A stretch of DNA of 46,405 bases from Nitrososphaerota archaeon (lineage in GTDB: Archaea > Thermoproteota > Nitrososphaeria > Nitrososphaerales > Nitrosopumilaceae): positions 1 through 46,405 of the forward strand of contig JABDBR010000009.1 in NCBI GenBank assembly GCA_013288545.1. Reading direction: 5' to 3'. Made by a program: the position numbers and the translations under genes. The notes under the pieces were generated by a model. The model was given only the letters and a program-made list of their open reading frames with translations, was not told the DNA's origin and made no database searches. Shown one piece after another: positions 1-7,267 of this stretch (positions are counted from its first letter, which is position 1; every line of letters starts with the position of its first letter).

Positions 1-152
1 CCTTTTTATCTTAAAAAACTCCTAACGATAGTTGTAAAATAATATTAAAAATTCAGATTCAAAATTCTAGAAAATTTTTCAGAAAATGTAAAACATATGC
101 AGATTACATTTTTTATATTGAATAACATCAAATACCTGATGCAAATTATTCC

Positions 153-1271
153 ATGTGGGAATTGTCGTATAAACTATCCACGTTAAGTTATGTACTTCTT
201 TTCATTGCAGGTCTTTGTACTTCAAGTTACTTTCTTTTTGTACATGATGTACATGCTGAACAATCATCTAATGGTCAGGCATCATTTACTATTACAAAAA
301 ATTTCATAGAAATAAACTCAACAACTGAAGGTACAATTCAGACTCTAAACATTCCAAAGGCATCACTTCTATTTGATGTCATAGGACATACGGATCAAAA
401 TGGAAATCTTTTGTCAATTTCTGTACAACGTAAACCTGAACTACAAAACTTGTACAAAGACCTGGAACTTTCCAAAGGATCACACGATGCAGTGTTTGTC
501 TATCCAAGCTTCACACAGGCAGCATACGAAAAGGGAGGTTTTTATGATTTTTATCGCAAAAATTGTGACTCTAGCTGCTTGACAGTGCCAATACCAACTA
601 GCGTAAATGGATTTCAATCGTCAAGTATTTTTGGTGCATGGTCTTTGAAGCTACTAAATTATTCCTATGTAAAAGACGAGGATATCGACAAAAATCCTGA
701 TATTCTAAAACCATACAAACGAGTTATAGTATTACACAATGAATATGTGACAAAAAAAGAATTTGATGCAATAACTAGTCACCCAGATGTAGTATTCTTG
801 TATCCTAATGCACTTTATGCAGAAGTCAAAGCTGATTATAGCAGTAACACAATAACTCTTGTCCGTGGGCATGACTATCCAGATTCCACAGTCAAAAATG
901 GGTTTGGCTGGCAATATGATAATTCAAGATTTGAATATAACGTAGATTGCGACAATTGGAATTTTTACAGGTCAGGAGAGTATACCATGTTAAACTGTTA
1001 TCCAGAATTCAAGATTCTTCATGCTGAACAATTAATACGTTCATTACAGAGTAAAGATCCTACAGATCTTCTTGATGATATCAATAACTGGCTAAGATAC
1101 CCCAATGATCCATCTGTTATAGCTGAATTGCTAAGTGATTATGATATTTCAGGAAAACATGTACCGCATTGGGTTAGTAATTCTGGAGTTTTAGTTATAA
1201 ATAATGAAATTTCAAAAACAGATTTTGCTCACCTGTTAAAGTATTTGTATGACAAAAACATGCTTAATTGA
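153..1271 (+). CDS. Secreted protein of unknown function, paralogue of the gene at 11991
   Basis: A 372-residue protein with an N-terminal hydrophobic segment (about residues 10-29) and a likely signal-peptide cleavage site near VHA-EQ (residue 35), so it is probably exported or anchored outside the membrane. I do not recognise the family. Its body (about residues 65-290) closely matches the product at 11991..12890: both contain HNEYVTKKEFDAIT, YPNALYA, WQYDNS and LNCYP, plus two cysteine pairs (C-x3-C near residue 140 and a pair near 265-282) that could form disulphides outside the cell. This copy has about 80 extra C-terminal residues that the paralogue lacks. It stands alone upstream of the oxidase operon on the same strand, with more than 120 bases between them. 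The ATG at 153 is the only start that keeps the signal peptide whole. Function unknown. Confidence 0.85.
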   Translation: MWELSYKLSTLSYVLLFIAGLCTSSYFLFVHDVHAEQSSNGQASFTITKNFIEINSTTEGTIQTLNIPKASLLFDVIGHTDQNGNLLSISVQRKPELQNLYKDLELSKGSHDAVFVYPSFTQAAYEKGGFYDFYRKNCDSSCLTVPIPTSVNGFQSSSIFGAWSLKLLNYSYVKDEDIDKNPDILKPYKRVIVLHNEYVTKKEFDAITSHPDVVFLYPNALYAEVKADYSSNTITLVRGHDYPDSTVKNGFGWQYDNSRFEYNVDCDNWNFYRSGEYTMLNCYPEFKILHAEQLIRSLQSKDPTDLLDDINNWLRYPNDPSVIAELLSDYDISGKHVPHWVSNSGVLVINNEISKTDFAHLLKYLYDKNMLN

Positions 1272-1363
1272 TCAATTAGTAAATTTCTCTAAATAGGCCT
1301 GACAGAACAACATCGGCAGCTTTTTAATAAAAAACTTACTCGATCGCTGGCAATCTACAAAAC

Positions 1364-1373
1364 GCTTAAATAG
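1364..1373 (+). promoter_or_regulatory. TATA-like box of the terminal oxidase operon
   Basis: The sequence gcttaaatag lies about 32 bases before the ATG at 1401. It fits an archaeal TATA box, with transcription expected to start a few bases before the first gene of the oxidase operon. This is inferred from spacing only. Confidence 0.5.
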
Positions 1374-1400
1374 AAAATTAAATTCACGTCAAATCAGCAA

Positions 1401-1700
1401 ATGAAAAAAGTCATTGCTGTTTCAGTTATTGCATTAATAGCACTAGCGCTTGTTCCTTCAATACATTTTGCACATGCCCAAGAAAAGTCTGCAAAACAAT
1501 ACATCAATCTAAGGGCAGAAGTTTGGAACGAATTCTTTAGGATGACAACAGCTGCATTTACAGTGGGTGCTGTAGTATCAGGTACCATGATCTGGCTTGT
1601 CTGGAGATTCCGTGAATCCCATCCAAAGAACAAAAATCCTACAAGATGGGAAAAACTAGATGATCCAACCACTGGCAACTATGAGAAGGAGGGCCATTAG
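1401..1700 (+). CDS. Small membrane protein of the terminal oxidase operon
   Basis: A 99-residue protein with an N-terminal signal-like helix (residues 4-26, ending AHAQ) and a second membrane helix at about residues 52-70, followed by a polar tail. It is the first gene of the haem-copper oxidase operon, and its stop codon is two bases before the subunit II start. Ordinary subunit II proteins have two N-terminal membrane helices, but the next gene encodes only one. This protein may therefore supply the missing helix or act as a small accessory subunit; that role is inferred from position. I see no metal-binding motif. A conserved gene in this place is known from ammonia-oxidising archaea. Confidence 0.85.
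   Translation: MKKVIAVSVIALIALALVPSIHFAHAQEKSAKQYINLRAEVWNEFFRMTTAAFTVGAVVSGTMIWLVWRFRESHPKNKNPTRWEKLDDPTTGNYEKEGH
1688..1693 (+). promoter_or_regulatory. Shine-Dalgarno site for oxidase subunit II
   Basis: GGAGGG inside the last codons of the preceding gene, nine bases before the ATG at 1703. It marks translation from within a polycistronic mRNA. Confidence 0.65.
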
Positions 1701-1702
1701 AG

Positions 1703-2125
1703 ATGGGTCATGATACCGCAGAATGGGTATTCATTGGTGTAGTTATTGCAATTCTAGTATACGTCGGTGTTGATTCTTGGATTGTCCAAAAAGAAGTAGA
1801 AGAGGTTCCAGCAGATGCTGAAACCATCAAAGTCACAGGCCAGCAGTGGTTCTGGAGTTTTGAACATGCTGATGGAACCAAAGAAATTAGCACACTTCAC
1901 CTAAAGAAAGGGCATGCGTATAATTTTGAGATTTATTCTAAAGATGTAATGCATTCTTTTAACATTCCAGACTGGGTGGTCTTTGAAGATGCAGTACCAG
2001 GTCATGTCAACCATGCATGGTTTGCACCAGATCAAACAGGAGAGTTCCCAATCCAGTGCAGAGAATACTGTGGCTTGTTGCATTACAACATGAGGGGCTC
2101 ACTAATAGTGGAGGACACACCTTGA
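1703..2125 (+). CDS. coxB: Cytochrome c oxidase subunit II (CuA domain)
   Basis: A 140-residue haem-copper oxidase subunit II. One N-terminal membrane helix (about residues 8-27) is followed by a cupredoxin fold carrying the dinuclear CuA centre. The CuA ligands are visible: His84 (DVMHSF) and then Cys119, Glu121, Cys123, His127 and Met130 (C-R-E-Y-C-G-L-L-H-Y-N-M). The aromatic run GQQWFWSF near residue 50 is the usual electron-transfer patch. The protein accepts electrons outside the membrane, in these archaea probably from small blue copper proteins, and passes them to subunit I. It is shorter than bacterial subunit II and lacks the first of the two usual helices; the 99-residue product just upstream may replace it. 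A GGAGGG site precedes the start. Confidence 0.95.
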   Translation: MGHDTAEWVFIGVVIAILVYVGVDSWIVQKEVEEVPADAETIKVTGQQWFWSFEHADGTKEISTLHLKKGHAYNFEIYSKDVMHSFNIPDWVVFEDAVPGHVNHAWFAPDQTGEFPIQCREYCGLLHYNMRGSLIVEDTP

Positions 2126-2180
2126 TAATTATCAAAAACGTTTTATGTGTACAAATGTCAAGTGAAACAGAGGGAACTAT

Positions 2181-3722
2181 ATGGTACTAGAACTAAAGAA
2201 GCCTCGTCCAGTCTGGCAGATAATGTTTTCAACACATCACACCGACGTAGGTCTGCTGTATACAATTACAGGTCTTGCATTCTTGTTCATGGCAGGAGTC
2301 TTGGCAATGATGATAAGAACACACTTGTTCTTCCCAGGCCAAGGTGTTCTAATCTCTGATTCTGTAACCTTTAACAGAATATTCACAGTTCACGGTCTTA
2401 CAATGCTATTCTTGTTTGCACTTCCAGTTGCTAACGGAGTTGGTAACTATCTTGTTCCACTCATGGTCCGATACAAAGACATGGCATATCCAAAACTAAA
2501 TGCAATCGCATTTTGGATGAATCCAGTCGGCGGTGTATTGCTATGGCTTGGATTCTCAGATACCTCGTGGGTATCATATGCTCCATACTCTGTTATTCGA
2601 GCACCAGGACCTGCCGCAGACATGATGATATTTGGCCTCAAGATTCTTGGTATCTCATCAATATTATCATCAATTAATTTCGTAGTTACAATTCTCAAAT
2701 GTAAACACCCAGACTTGCCATTGCGCAAGGTTCCACTCTTTGCATGGTCTATGATGACAGTATCTCTGATGACAATTGTTGCAATGCCATCCTATGCTGC
2801 AGCACTTATCATGTTACTAACAGACAGACTTGGGGTATCAGGCTTCTTCAACCCATCAATGGGAGGAGATCCAATTGCATACCTACACTTGTTCTGGTTT
2901 ACATTCCATCCCGAAGTGTACATCTTCTTGTTGCCGTCTATCGGAATGATGTATGAAATAATTCCTAGGTTTTCAAGAAAGCCTCTGTTTAGCCAAGGCA
3001 GTGGTGTCTTTGCATTTGTAATGCTTGGTCTTATTGGATTTGCATCCTGGGGTCATCACATGTACTCAACAGGTATGGACTTTACAACCAAAGTCGTATT
3101 CATGATTGGAACTTTAGCAGCAGTACCAGCATCTGGCATGCACGTGTTTAATTTCCTTGCCACAATGTGGGGAGGCAGAATCAAGTTTGCTGCACCAATG
3201 AAGTTTGCAGTAGGTGGAATTGCACTATTTTTCTCTGCAGGAGCTGGTGGTGTGTTGAATTCCGCAATGCCACTTGACTTTATCAGCCATGGAACTTATT
3301 GGGTAGTAGGACACATGCACTTGTTCCTTACAGGTACAATTGCATTTGGCTTTGTTGGCATGGTATACTACATGTTCCCACTGATTACCGGAAGAATGTA
3401 CAGCGAGAAACTAGCAAACATACATTTCATCGGAATGTTGTGGGGATCTGTCCAAGTCTTTTACACTCAACACTTGCTTGGTCTTGAAGGAATGCCAAGA
3501 AGAATTTACGATTATCCAGCAGAATATACATCATGGACTCAGCTTAACCAGATTGCAACAATAGGTGCTTGGATCTTAGGTGCAAGCTTTGTAGCATTCT
3601 TGATTAACTTGATATATTATTCTGCAAAGGGCAAGGAAGCAAACATGGACGATCCATTTGGTCTGGGTGGCAAGTATTACTATCCACACCAAGCCAAGAA
3701 TCCGCATCACATAGGATATTGA
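2181..3722 (+). CDS. coxA: Cytochrome c oxidase subunit I (haem-copper oxidase catalytic subunit)
   Basis: A 513-residue, roughly 12-helix catalytic subunit that reduces O2 to water and pumps protons. Metal ligands are in place: His71 (VHGLT) and His378 for the low-spin haem; His243 of HPEVY with Tyr247, then His292 and His293 (GHHMYS) for CuB; His380 (GHMH) for the high-spin haem. The glutamate of HPEVY and an aspartate in KDMAYPKLN (Asp100) match the D-channel residues of type A enzymes. Where the K-channel lysine of type A oxidases is expected (P-T-G-I-K-V-F in Paracoccus), this protein reads A-S-G-M-H-V-F, so His321 replaces the lysine. The gene sits between subunit II and the double cupredoxin; the next ATG is two bases after its stop. 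Alternative quinol oxidases are unlikely because a CuA subunit is present. Confidence 0.97.
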   Translation: MVLELKKPRPVWQIMFSTHHTDVGLLYTITGLAFLFMAGVLAMMIRTHLFFPGQGVLISDSVTFNRIFTVHGLTMLFLFALPVANGVGNYLVPLMVRYKDMAYPKLNAIAFWMNPVGGVLLWLGFSDTSWVSYAPYSVIRAPGPAADMMIFGLKILGISSILSSINFVVTILKCKHPDLPLRKVPLFAWSMMTVSLMTIVAMPSYAAALIMLLTDRLGVSGFFNPSMGGDPIAYLHLFWFTFHPEVYIFLLPSIGMMYEIIPRFSRKPLFSQGSGVFAFVMLGLIGFASWGHHMYSTGMDFTTKVVFMIGTLAAVPASGMHVFNFLATMWGGRIKFAAPMKFAVGGIALFFSAGAGGVLNSAMPLDFISHGTYWVVGHMHLFLTGTIAFGFVGMVYYMFPLITGRMYSEKLANIHFIGMLWGSVQVFYTQHLLGLEGMPRRIYDYPAEYTSWTQLNQIATIGAWILGASFVAFLINLIYYSAKGKEANMDDPFGLGGKYYYPHQAKNPHHIGY

Positions 3723-3723
3723 T

Positions 3724-4707
3724 ATGAGTCACACTGAACACGAGGAACCAATACTTCGAACAAGCCCTGCTAGAATAGGCAAGATGCTTGCAATTCTATT
3801 GGGAATCATGATAATCGGTGGTGCAATATTTTTCTTAAATTATGATTATTGGAATTCTTATCTTCCAACCGCAGGAAAAATCCAGGAAGCAGGTGCTGCC
3901 GGTAATCATGCACCAGGACAAGGACAAGTAACAGGAAAAACAATTAACGTAAATCTTGCTTTTGTGGAGTCTTCTGACTTTAAGGTATATGCTTTTAACA
4001 CCATATCATTATCAGATCCAAATCACAATCCAACAATTAATGCAAATGTTGGAGACAAGATAGTAATTGATGTAAAAAATTCTGGTAAATCATTTCATGC
4101 ATTTGCAATAACTAATTCAGCTACAGGGCCAGGTCCTGCCATTGACGGAACAACAGTTGGAACTGCTGACAACCCCATGAAACCTGGTTCATCTGGTGAG
4201 GCAACATTTGTGCCATCTGCAGCTGGTACATATTATTACATTTGTGCAGTCCCAGGACACAGAGAATTGGGAATGGAAGGTAAAATAATAGTAGCAGCCG
4301 GATCTGGTGCAAGCGCAGCTTCTGGCGCAGAAGTAAAGCCAACTGGAAACAAAGTCGAGTTTACAGTAAGTTTTGTCATGAGTGTTGATTTCAAGCAATA
4401 TGCATTTGATGCATTGCCAGGCCAACCAGGCTCTAATGCCGATATCAAAGTAAAATCAGGTGATACAGTTACAATCCATGTGAAAAATGACAGCAAATCA
4501 TTTCATGCATTTGGAGTTGTTACAGATCCAACTGACCCATCTAGTGTAGTATGGAACTCGGCATTTGGAACACCTGACAACCCTATGAAGCCAGGCAAAA
4601 CCGGTGATGTCACATTTGTAGCAGGCGCACCAGGAACATATCATTACATCTGTACAGTTCCTGGACATGCAGCACTTGGAATGGATGCTAAATTCATAGT
4701 CGAGTAA
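3724..4707 (+). CDS. Membrane-anchored tandem cupredoxin of the oxidase operon
   Basis: A 327-residue protein with a cytoplasmic N-terminus, one membrane helix (about residues 20-38) and two consecutive plastocyanin-like domains outside the membrane. Domain 1 (about 72-190) has type 1 copper ligands His125 (SFHAF), Cys174, His179 and Met184. Domain 2 (about 210-327) has His261, Cys310, His315 and Met320; both read C-x4-H-x4-M. The domains are similar enough to suggest internal duplication. The link between them is rich in Gly, Ala and Ser. It starts two bases after the oxidase subunit I stop, so it is probably a copper electron donor or extra subunit of this oxidase, taking the role of cytochrome c in organisms that rely on copper proteins. 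The donor role is inferred. Confidence 0.92.
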   Translation: MSHTEHEEPILRTSPARIGKMLAILLGIMIIGGAIFFLNYDYWNSYLPTAGKIQEAGAAGNHAPGQGQVTGKTINVNLAFVESSDFKVYAFNTISLSDPNHNPTINANVGDKIVIDVKNSGKSFHAFAITNSATGPGPAIDGTTVGTADNPMKPGSSGEATFVPSAAGTYYYICAVPGHRELGMEGKIIVAAGSGASAASGAEVKPTGNKVEFTVSFVMSVDFKQYAFDALPGQPGSNADIKVKSGDTVTIHVKNDSKSFHAFGVVTDPTDPSSVVWNSAFGTPDNPMKPGKTGDVTFVAGAPGTYHYICTVPGHAALGMDAKFIVE

Positions 4708-4709
4708 TA

Positions 4710-5156
4710 ATGTACTTCAAGTATCTTGCACTTGCCTCTCTTGTAATATTGTACTCACTGATGTTTATCGGTGGATATTTGCAAGCAAGTGGACAAGGAT
4801 TGACATGTCTTGAATGGCCACTCTGTCCAAGCGGTATCTTGCCTTCTGCAGAATTTCTTAAAGAGTGGATACACAGATTCATTGCTGCCACAACTGGAGT
4901 CTTGATAGTTGCAACTGCAATAGGTGCATGGAAGACCAAAGGCTCGCACAAAAAAATCAAGGCAACTGGTACCTTGGCAGGAATATTTGCAGTGTCCCAG
5001 ATAGGCCTTGGAGCCATAGTCATTGACACAAAACTTCATGCTGTTATAGTTGCAATCCATAATGGTGTTGGAATCTTGCTCTTTGCAATGACACTGCTTA
5101 CAGTGTTGTTTGCATTTAGGATAGCACGAGGCCAAAAGATAGAGACTAGTGCTTAG
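4710..5156 (+). CDS. ctaA: Half-size haem A synthase (COX15/CtaA family)
   Basis: A 148-residue, four-helix membrane protein of the COX15/CtaA family, which oxidises the C8 methyl of haem O to make haem A for the oxidase. It holds a cysteine pair (Cys33 and Cys39, C-L-E-W-P-L-C) in the first extracellular loop, His55 (WIHRF), and His110 and His117 (LHAVIVAIH), the expected haem-binding residues. Bacterial and mitochondrial members have eight helices from a duplicated four-helix unit; this protein has a single unit and would have to work as a dimer, as reported for other archaeal half-size forms. It starts three bases after the cupredoxin stop and closes the oxidase operon. Its 3' end overlaps the convergent gene at 5146 by 11 bases. 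Confidence 0.9.
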   Translation: MYFKYLALASLVILYSLMFIGGYLQASGQGLTCLEWPLCPSGILPSAEFLKEWIHRFIAATTGVLIVATAIGAWKTKGSHKKIKATGTLAGIFAVSQIGLGAIVIDTKLHAVIVAIHNGVGILLFAMTLLTVLFAFRIARGQKIETSA

Positions 5157-5703
5157 GCTTTATTTTTTTTCTTGTTAAAACTGCCCATATGACTAGAGCC
5201 GCAAATCCTATGCCACCAGATGATATGATGTATGGAAAGATGTTGCCAAATACATTGAGAACAGTAATGTTGTACACATATGTCAGAGTTGAACCATTTG
5301 GACCTACGTCATACAAGTCAACATATACAATATGATTTCCTGCTTCATGAAATGTATACTCTGTTGACCACTCTCCCTTGCTAAAACTTTGCACTGGTAT
5401 GGTTCCAACAAGTTGATCATTGTAATAGATTCTTGCACCCATTCTAAATTGACTCACCTCACTAATCTGTGTGTTAAGTGAATTCAAGATGTTTGATGCT
5501 GATTGATGGTTCAGCACTCTAAAGCTTAGCTTGAATGAATGATTGGCCTCTGGTATCTCTGGATCGGTTGCCACTTGGACTTCATAATTTCCTATTGTTT
5601 GATCATCAGAGTTTAGGTTGTTGTGAGCGCTTGCATAATTTATTGTTGGAAATAACATTAAAAGAACAAGGGGAAGAAAAGCTAGAAAATGAATCTTGAC
5701 CAA
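5146..5703 (-). CDS. Exported, C-terminally anchored protein of unknown function
   Basis: A 185-residue protein with a signal peptide (residues 1-26, ending YASA-H), a beta-rich extracellular domain (about 30-150) and a C-terminal membrane helix (about 155-175) followed by a lysine-rich stop-transfer tail. The mature N-terminus begins with His. The domain layout recalls small immunoglobulin-like or YtkA/FixH-like domains found beside oxidase and copper genes, but I see no decisive motif, so that link is weak. It converges on ctaA and overlaps it by 11 bases. There are no close neighbours on its own strand. Function unknown. Confidence 0.8.
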   Translation of the reverse strand: MVKIHFLAFLPLVLLMLFPTINYASAHNNLNSDDQTIGNYEVQVATDPEIPEANHSFKLSFRVLNHQSASNILNSLNTQISEVSQFRMGARIYYNDQLVGTIPVQSFSKGEWSTEYTFHEAGNHIVYVDLYDVGPNGSTLTYVYNITVLNVFGNIFPYIISSGGIGFAALVIWAVLTRKKIKPKH

Positions 5704-5771
5704 TGCTGTACTTGTAGTGTCATTTCTTTAATATACTGTTACGACACTCGATCTATGAAAATTAACAAAAG

Positions 5772-5780
5772 CTTTAAATC
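5772..5780 (+). promoter_or_regulatory. TATA-like box for the SRPBCC gene
   Basis: The sequence ctttaaatc is centred 25 bases before the ATG at 5801. This spacing implies a leaderless transcript and argues against the upstream TTG at 5795 as the start. Confidence 0.6.
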
Positions 5781-5800
5781 AAGTTCTAAGAAAATTGCCA

Positions 5801-6400
5801 ATGATGACTACTGTTAGTAAAACAATTGACATCAAAGAAAAAACCATGAATGTTTTTACGTACTTTGCAAGACCTGAACACATCTCTGACCAATTTGAAG
5901 AGAGAGTGGGAATGACAGTAGTTCCTATGGATGTAAAGGCAGGAATGGGAGTAGGCACAACATTTAGAGTAATTGGTGACTTTGATGGCAAGAGACTAGA
6001 GTGGGACTGTGAGACAACCGAATTCATTCCAGAAAAAAAGGTTGCTGCTAAAATGATAAAAGGTCCATTTAAGAAATGGGAGATTGCAGTTAATTTTGAG
6101 GAACTCAGCGAGAAAGAAACTAGAGTTACCATGACAGTAAATTATGATATGCCATTTGGCCCACTTGGCGCAATTATGGACAAGGCAAAGTTTGCCAAAA
6201 TAGCAGAAAAGGGAATGGAGACTGCATTGTACAGAGTGAGAGGCTTGCTTGAAGGCAACGGTTCAATTCCTGTATATATCACACTAGATGCATACAGAAA
6301 ACTCTTGGCAGAAAAAGAAAAGATGAACAATGCTCCAGTTTCTACCGTACTTACAAAAATACTCGAGAAATATTCTCAAGTAGAAGCAGTAAAAAACTAA
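5801..6400 (+). CDS. SRPBCC (START-like, polyketide cyclase/dehydrase) family protein
   Basis: About 199 residues. The first 145 or so form a helix-grip ligand-binding fold: an N-terminal strand (KTIDIKEKTMNVF), the acidic/aromatic middle (RLEWDCETTEF) and a long C-terminal helix ending near AEKGMETALYRVRGLLEG. Such domains bind lipids or other hydrophobic ligands; the ligand here cannot be read from the sequence. About 50 further residues follow, rich in charged amino acids. The TTG at 5795 extends the frame by two codons, but the TATA-like box 25 bases before 5801 favours ATG 5801 (or ATG 5804). It stands alone between the convergent exported protein and tRNA-Lys. Confidence 0.85.
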   Translation: MMTTVSKTIDIKEKTMNVFTYFARPEHISDQFEERVGMTVVPMDVKAGMGVGTTFRVIGDFDGKRLEWDCETTEFIPEKKVAAKMIKGPFKKWEIAVNFEELSEKETRVTMTVNYDMPFGPLGAIMDKAKFAKIAEKGMETALYRVRGLLEGNGSIPVYITLDAYRKLLAEKEKMNNAPVSTVLTKILEKYSQVEAVKN

Positions 6401-6421
6401 AATCATTTTCTTTTTGACTCA

Positions 6422-6430
6422 GTTTAAATA
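6422..6430 (+). promoter_or_regulatory. TATA-like box for tRNA-Lys
   Basis: gtttaaata, centred about 31 bases before the first base of the tRNA. Typical archaeal tRNA promoter spacing. Confidence 0.55.
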
Positions 6431-6456
6431 ACGAACTTGGCGAGAATTTTCTTACC

Positions 6457-6545
6457 GGGTCTATGGCTCAGCCAGGTAGAGCGAGGGACTCTTATGATCT
6501 TTCGGAGATATCCCTATGTCGTGGGTTCAAATCCCACTAGACCCG
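6457..6545 (+). tRNA. tRNA-Lys (anticodon CTT) with a 15-base intron
   Basis: A full cloverleaf can be drawn: acceptor GGGTCTA/TAGACCC, D arm GCTC/GAGC, anticodon stem AGGGA/TCCCT, five-base variable loop, T stem GTGGG/CCCAC and discriminator G6545. Between the anticodon stems there are 22 bases instead of 7. Taking CTT at 6491-6493 as the anticodon and A6494 as position 37, a 15-base intron (6495-6509) follows at the canonical 37/38 site. CTCT (6489-6492) pairs with GGAG (6504-6507), leaving three-base bulges TAT and ATA, each cut after its second base. This is the symmetric pattern of an archaeal bulge-helix splice site. The 3' CCA is not encoded. Confidence 0.92.
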
Positions 6546-6743
6546 CTGATTCTAAATTTTTCTAGATAGTAGAAAATTATTTTTTCTGCAAAATACAATT
6601 TTTTTTAAATCAGTTGTTTCATGATATAAAAATTTGAATACAAAACATACCATGATATTTTTTCAAACTGATTTTCAGTAATTTCAATACTGGTAAAAGG
6701 ATCGGCAGATCTATAAAGCGGAATTTGGGAGTCTTGCAAAGAT

Positions 6744-6824
6744 ATGGAAAAATTTGAACAATGGTGGAAAGGTTTGGTTAAACTTGAAGAAGATATTGAA
6801 ACGATAGTACCGCATGTTGAATGA
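6744..6824 (+). CDS. Possible 26-residue mini-protein
   Basis: ATG at 6744 opens a 26-residue frame ending TGA, rich in Glu, Lys and Trp (begins MEKFEQWWKG). A TATA-like ctataaag at 6711-6718 lies about 29 bases upstream, as expected for a leaderless gene. The rest of the roughly 480-base stretch between the SRPBCC gene and the Cys-rich gene holds only tRNA-Lys and AT-rich DNA. No family is recognisable; the call rests on promoter spacing and composition. Confidence 0.35.
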   Translation: MEKFEQWWKGLVKLEEDIETIVPHVE

Positions 6825-6881
6825 AATTAGATGATGCTCATCTGAAACAATTACTTACAGTTTCGTGCATTTTGTGAAAAT

Positions 6882-7040
6882 CTAATGTGCACACTGACAA
6901 TCTACAAGTTTTGTATCAAATGTACAGTCATGCGGGCCTTCTGATCTTCCCTGGGTTGGAATCTGTTTCATACAGTCCTCATGACGTCCCTTTCTACAAA
7001 ACCAACAGATGGGATTGGCAGCAGGTTCATTGCATTCCAT
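6882..7040 (-). CDS. Cys/His-rich 52-residue protein, probable metal-binding
   Basis: A 52-residue frame with seven cysteines and three histidines: Cys3, Cys12, Cys15 (C-W-F-C), His20, Cys23, His37, Cys39, Cys48, Cys50 and His52 (CQCAH at the C-terminus). This density is far above chance and fits one or two small zinc sites. It starts ten bases after the stop of the C2H2 zinc-finger gene and runs in the same direction, so the two are probably co-transcribed behind ilvE. No known family is recognised. Roles in nucleic-acid or protein binding are possible but not shown. Confidence 0.7.
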   Translation of the reverse strand: MECNEPAANPICWFCRKGRHEDCMKQIPTQGRSEGPHDCTFDTKLVDCQCAH

Positions 7041-7050
7041 GATATTTCAT

Positions 7051-7233
7051 CTAAAAGATTGTAACGTCTCCAGGTGTAGGGGAATGACTGTTTGTATCCT
7101 TGTGGAATTCCACAAATTCTTTATGAGAATCATCTTGATGCTTTCTTAACTCATCCAAGTTTTCAAACACATTGCTACACAGGTAACACTTTGGCTTGTG
7201 CTGATCTACCATTGACAGTACCATGCATTTCAT
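7051..7233 (-). CDS. Single C2H2 zinc-finger mini-protein
   Basis: Up to 60 residues with one C2H2 finger: C-Y-L-C at residues 16-19, then twelve residues containing the usual Phe and Leu core, then His32 and His37. Short one-finger proteins of this kind are frequent in thaumarchaea and haloarchaea and may bind DNA, RNA or a protein partner. Three in-frame ATGs (residues 1, 4 and 8) are possible starts; the third (7212) still keeps the whole finger. It lies 34 bases after ilvE and ten bases before the Cys-rich gene, all on the minus strand, suggesting one transcript. Confidence 0.75.
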   Translation of the reverse strand: MKCMVLSMVDQHKPKCYLCSNVFENLDELRKHQDDSHKEFVEFHKDTNSHSPTPGDVTIF

Positions 7234-7267
7234 TTACACTGTCTGTCATAATTGAATCTTTTTCAGG

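Noticed and set aside
1-152. Window start searched for a gene end or RNA
   Set aside because: AT-rich non-coding DNA; a possible TATA-like tttttatattg at 110-120 is about 38 bases before the first ATG, too far for a firm call.
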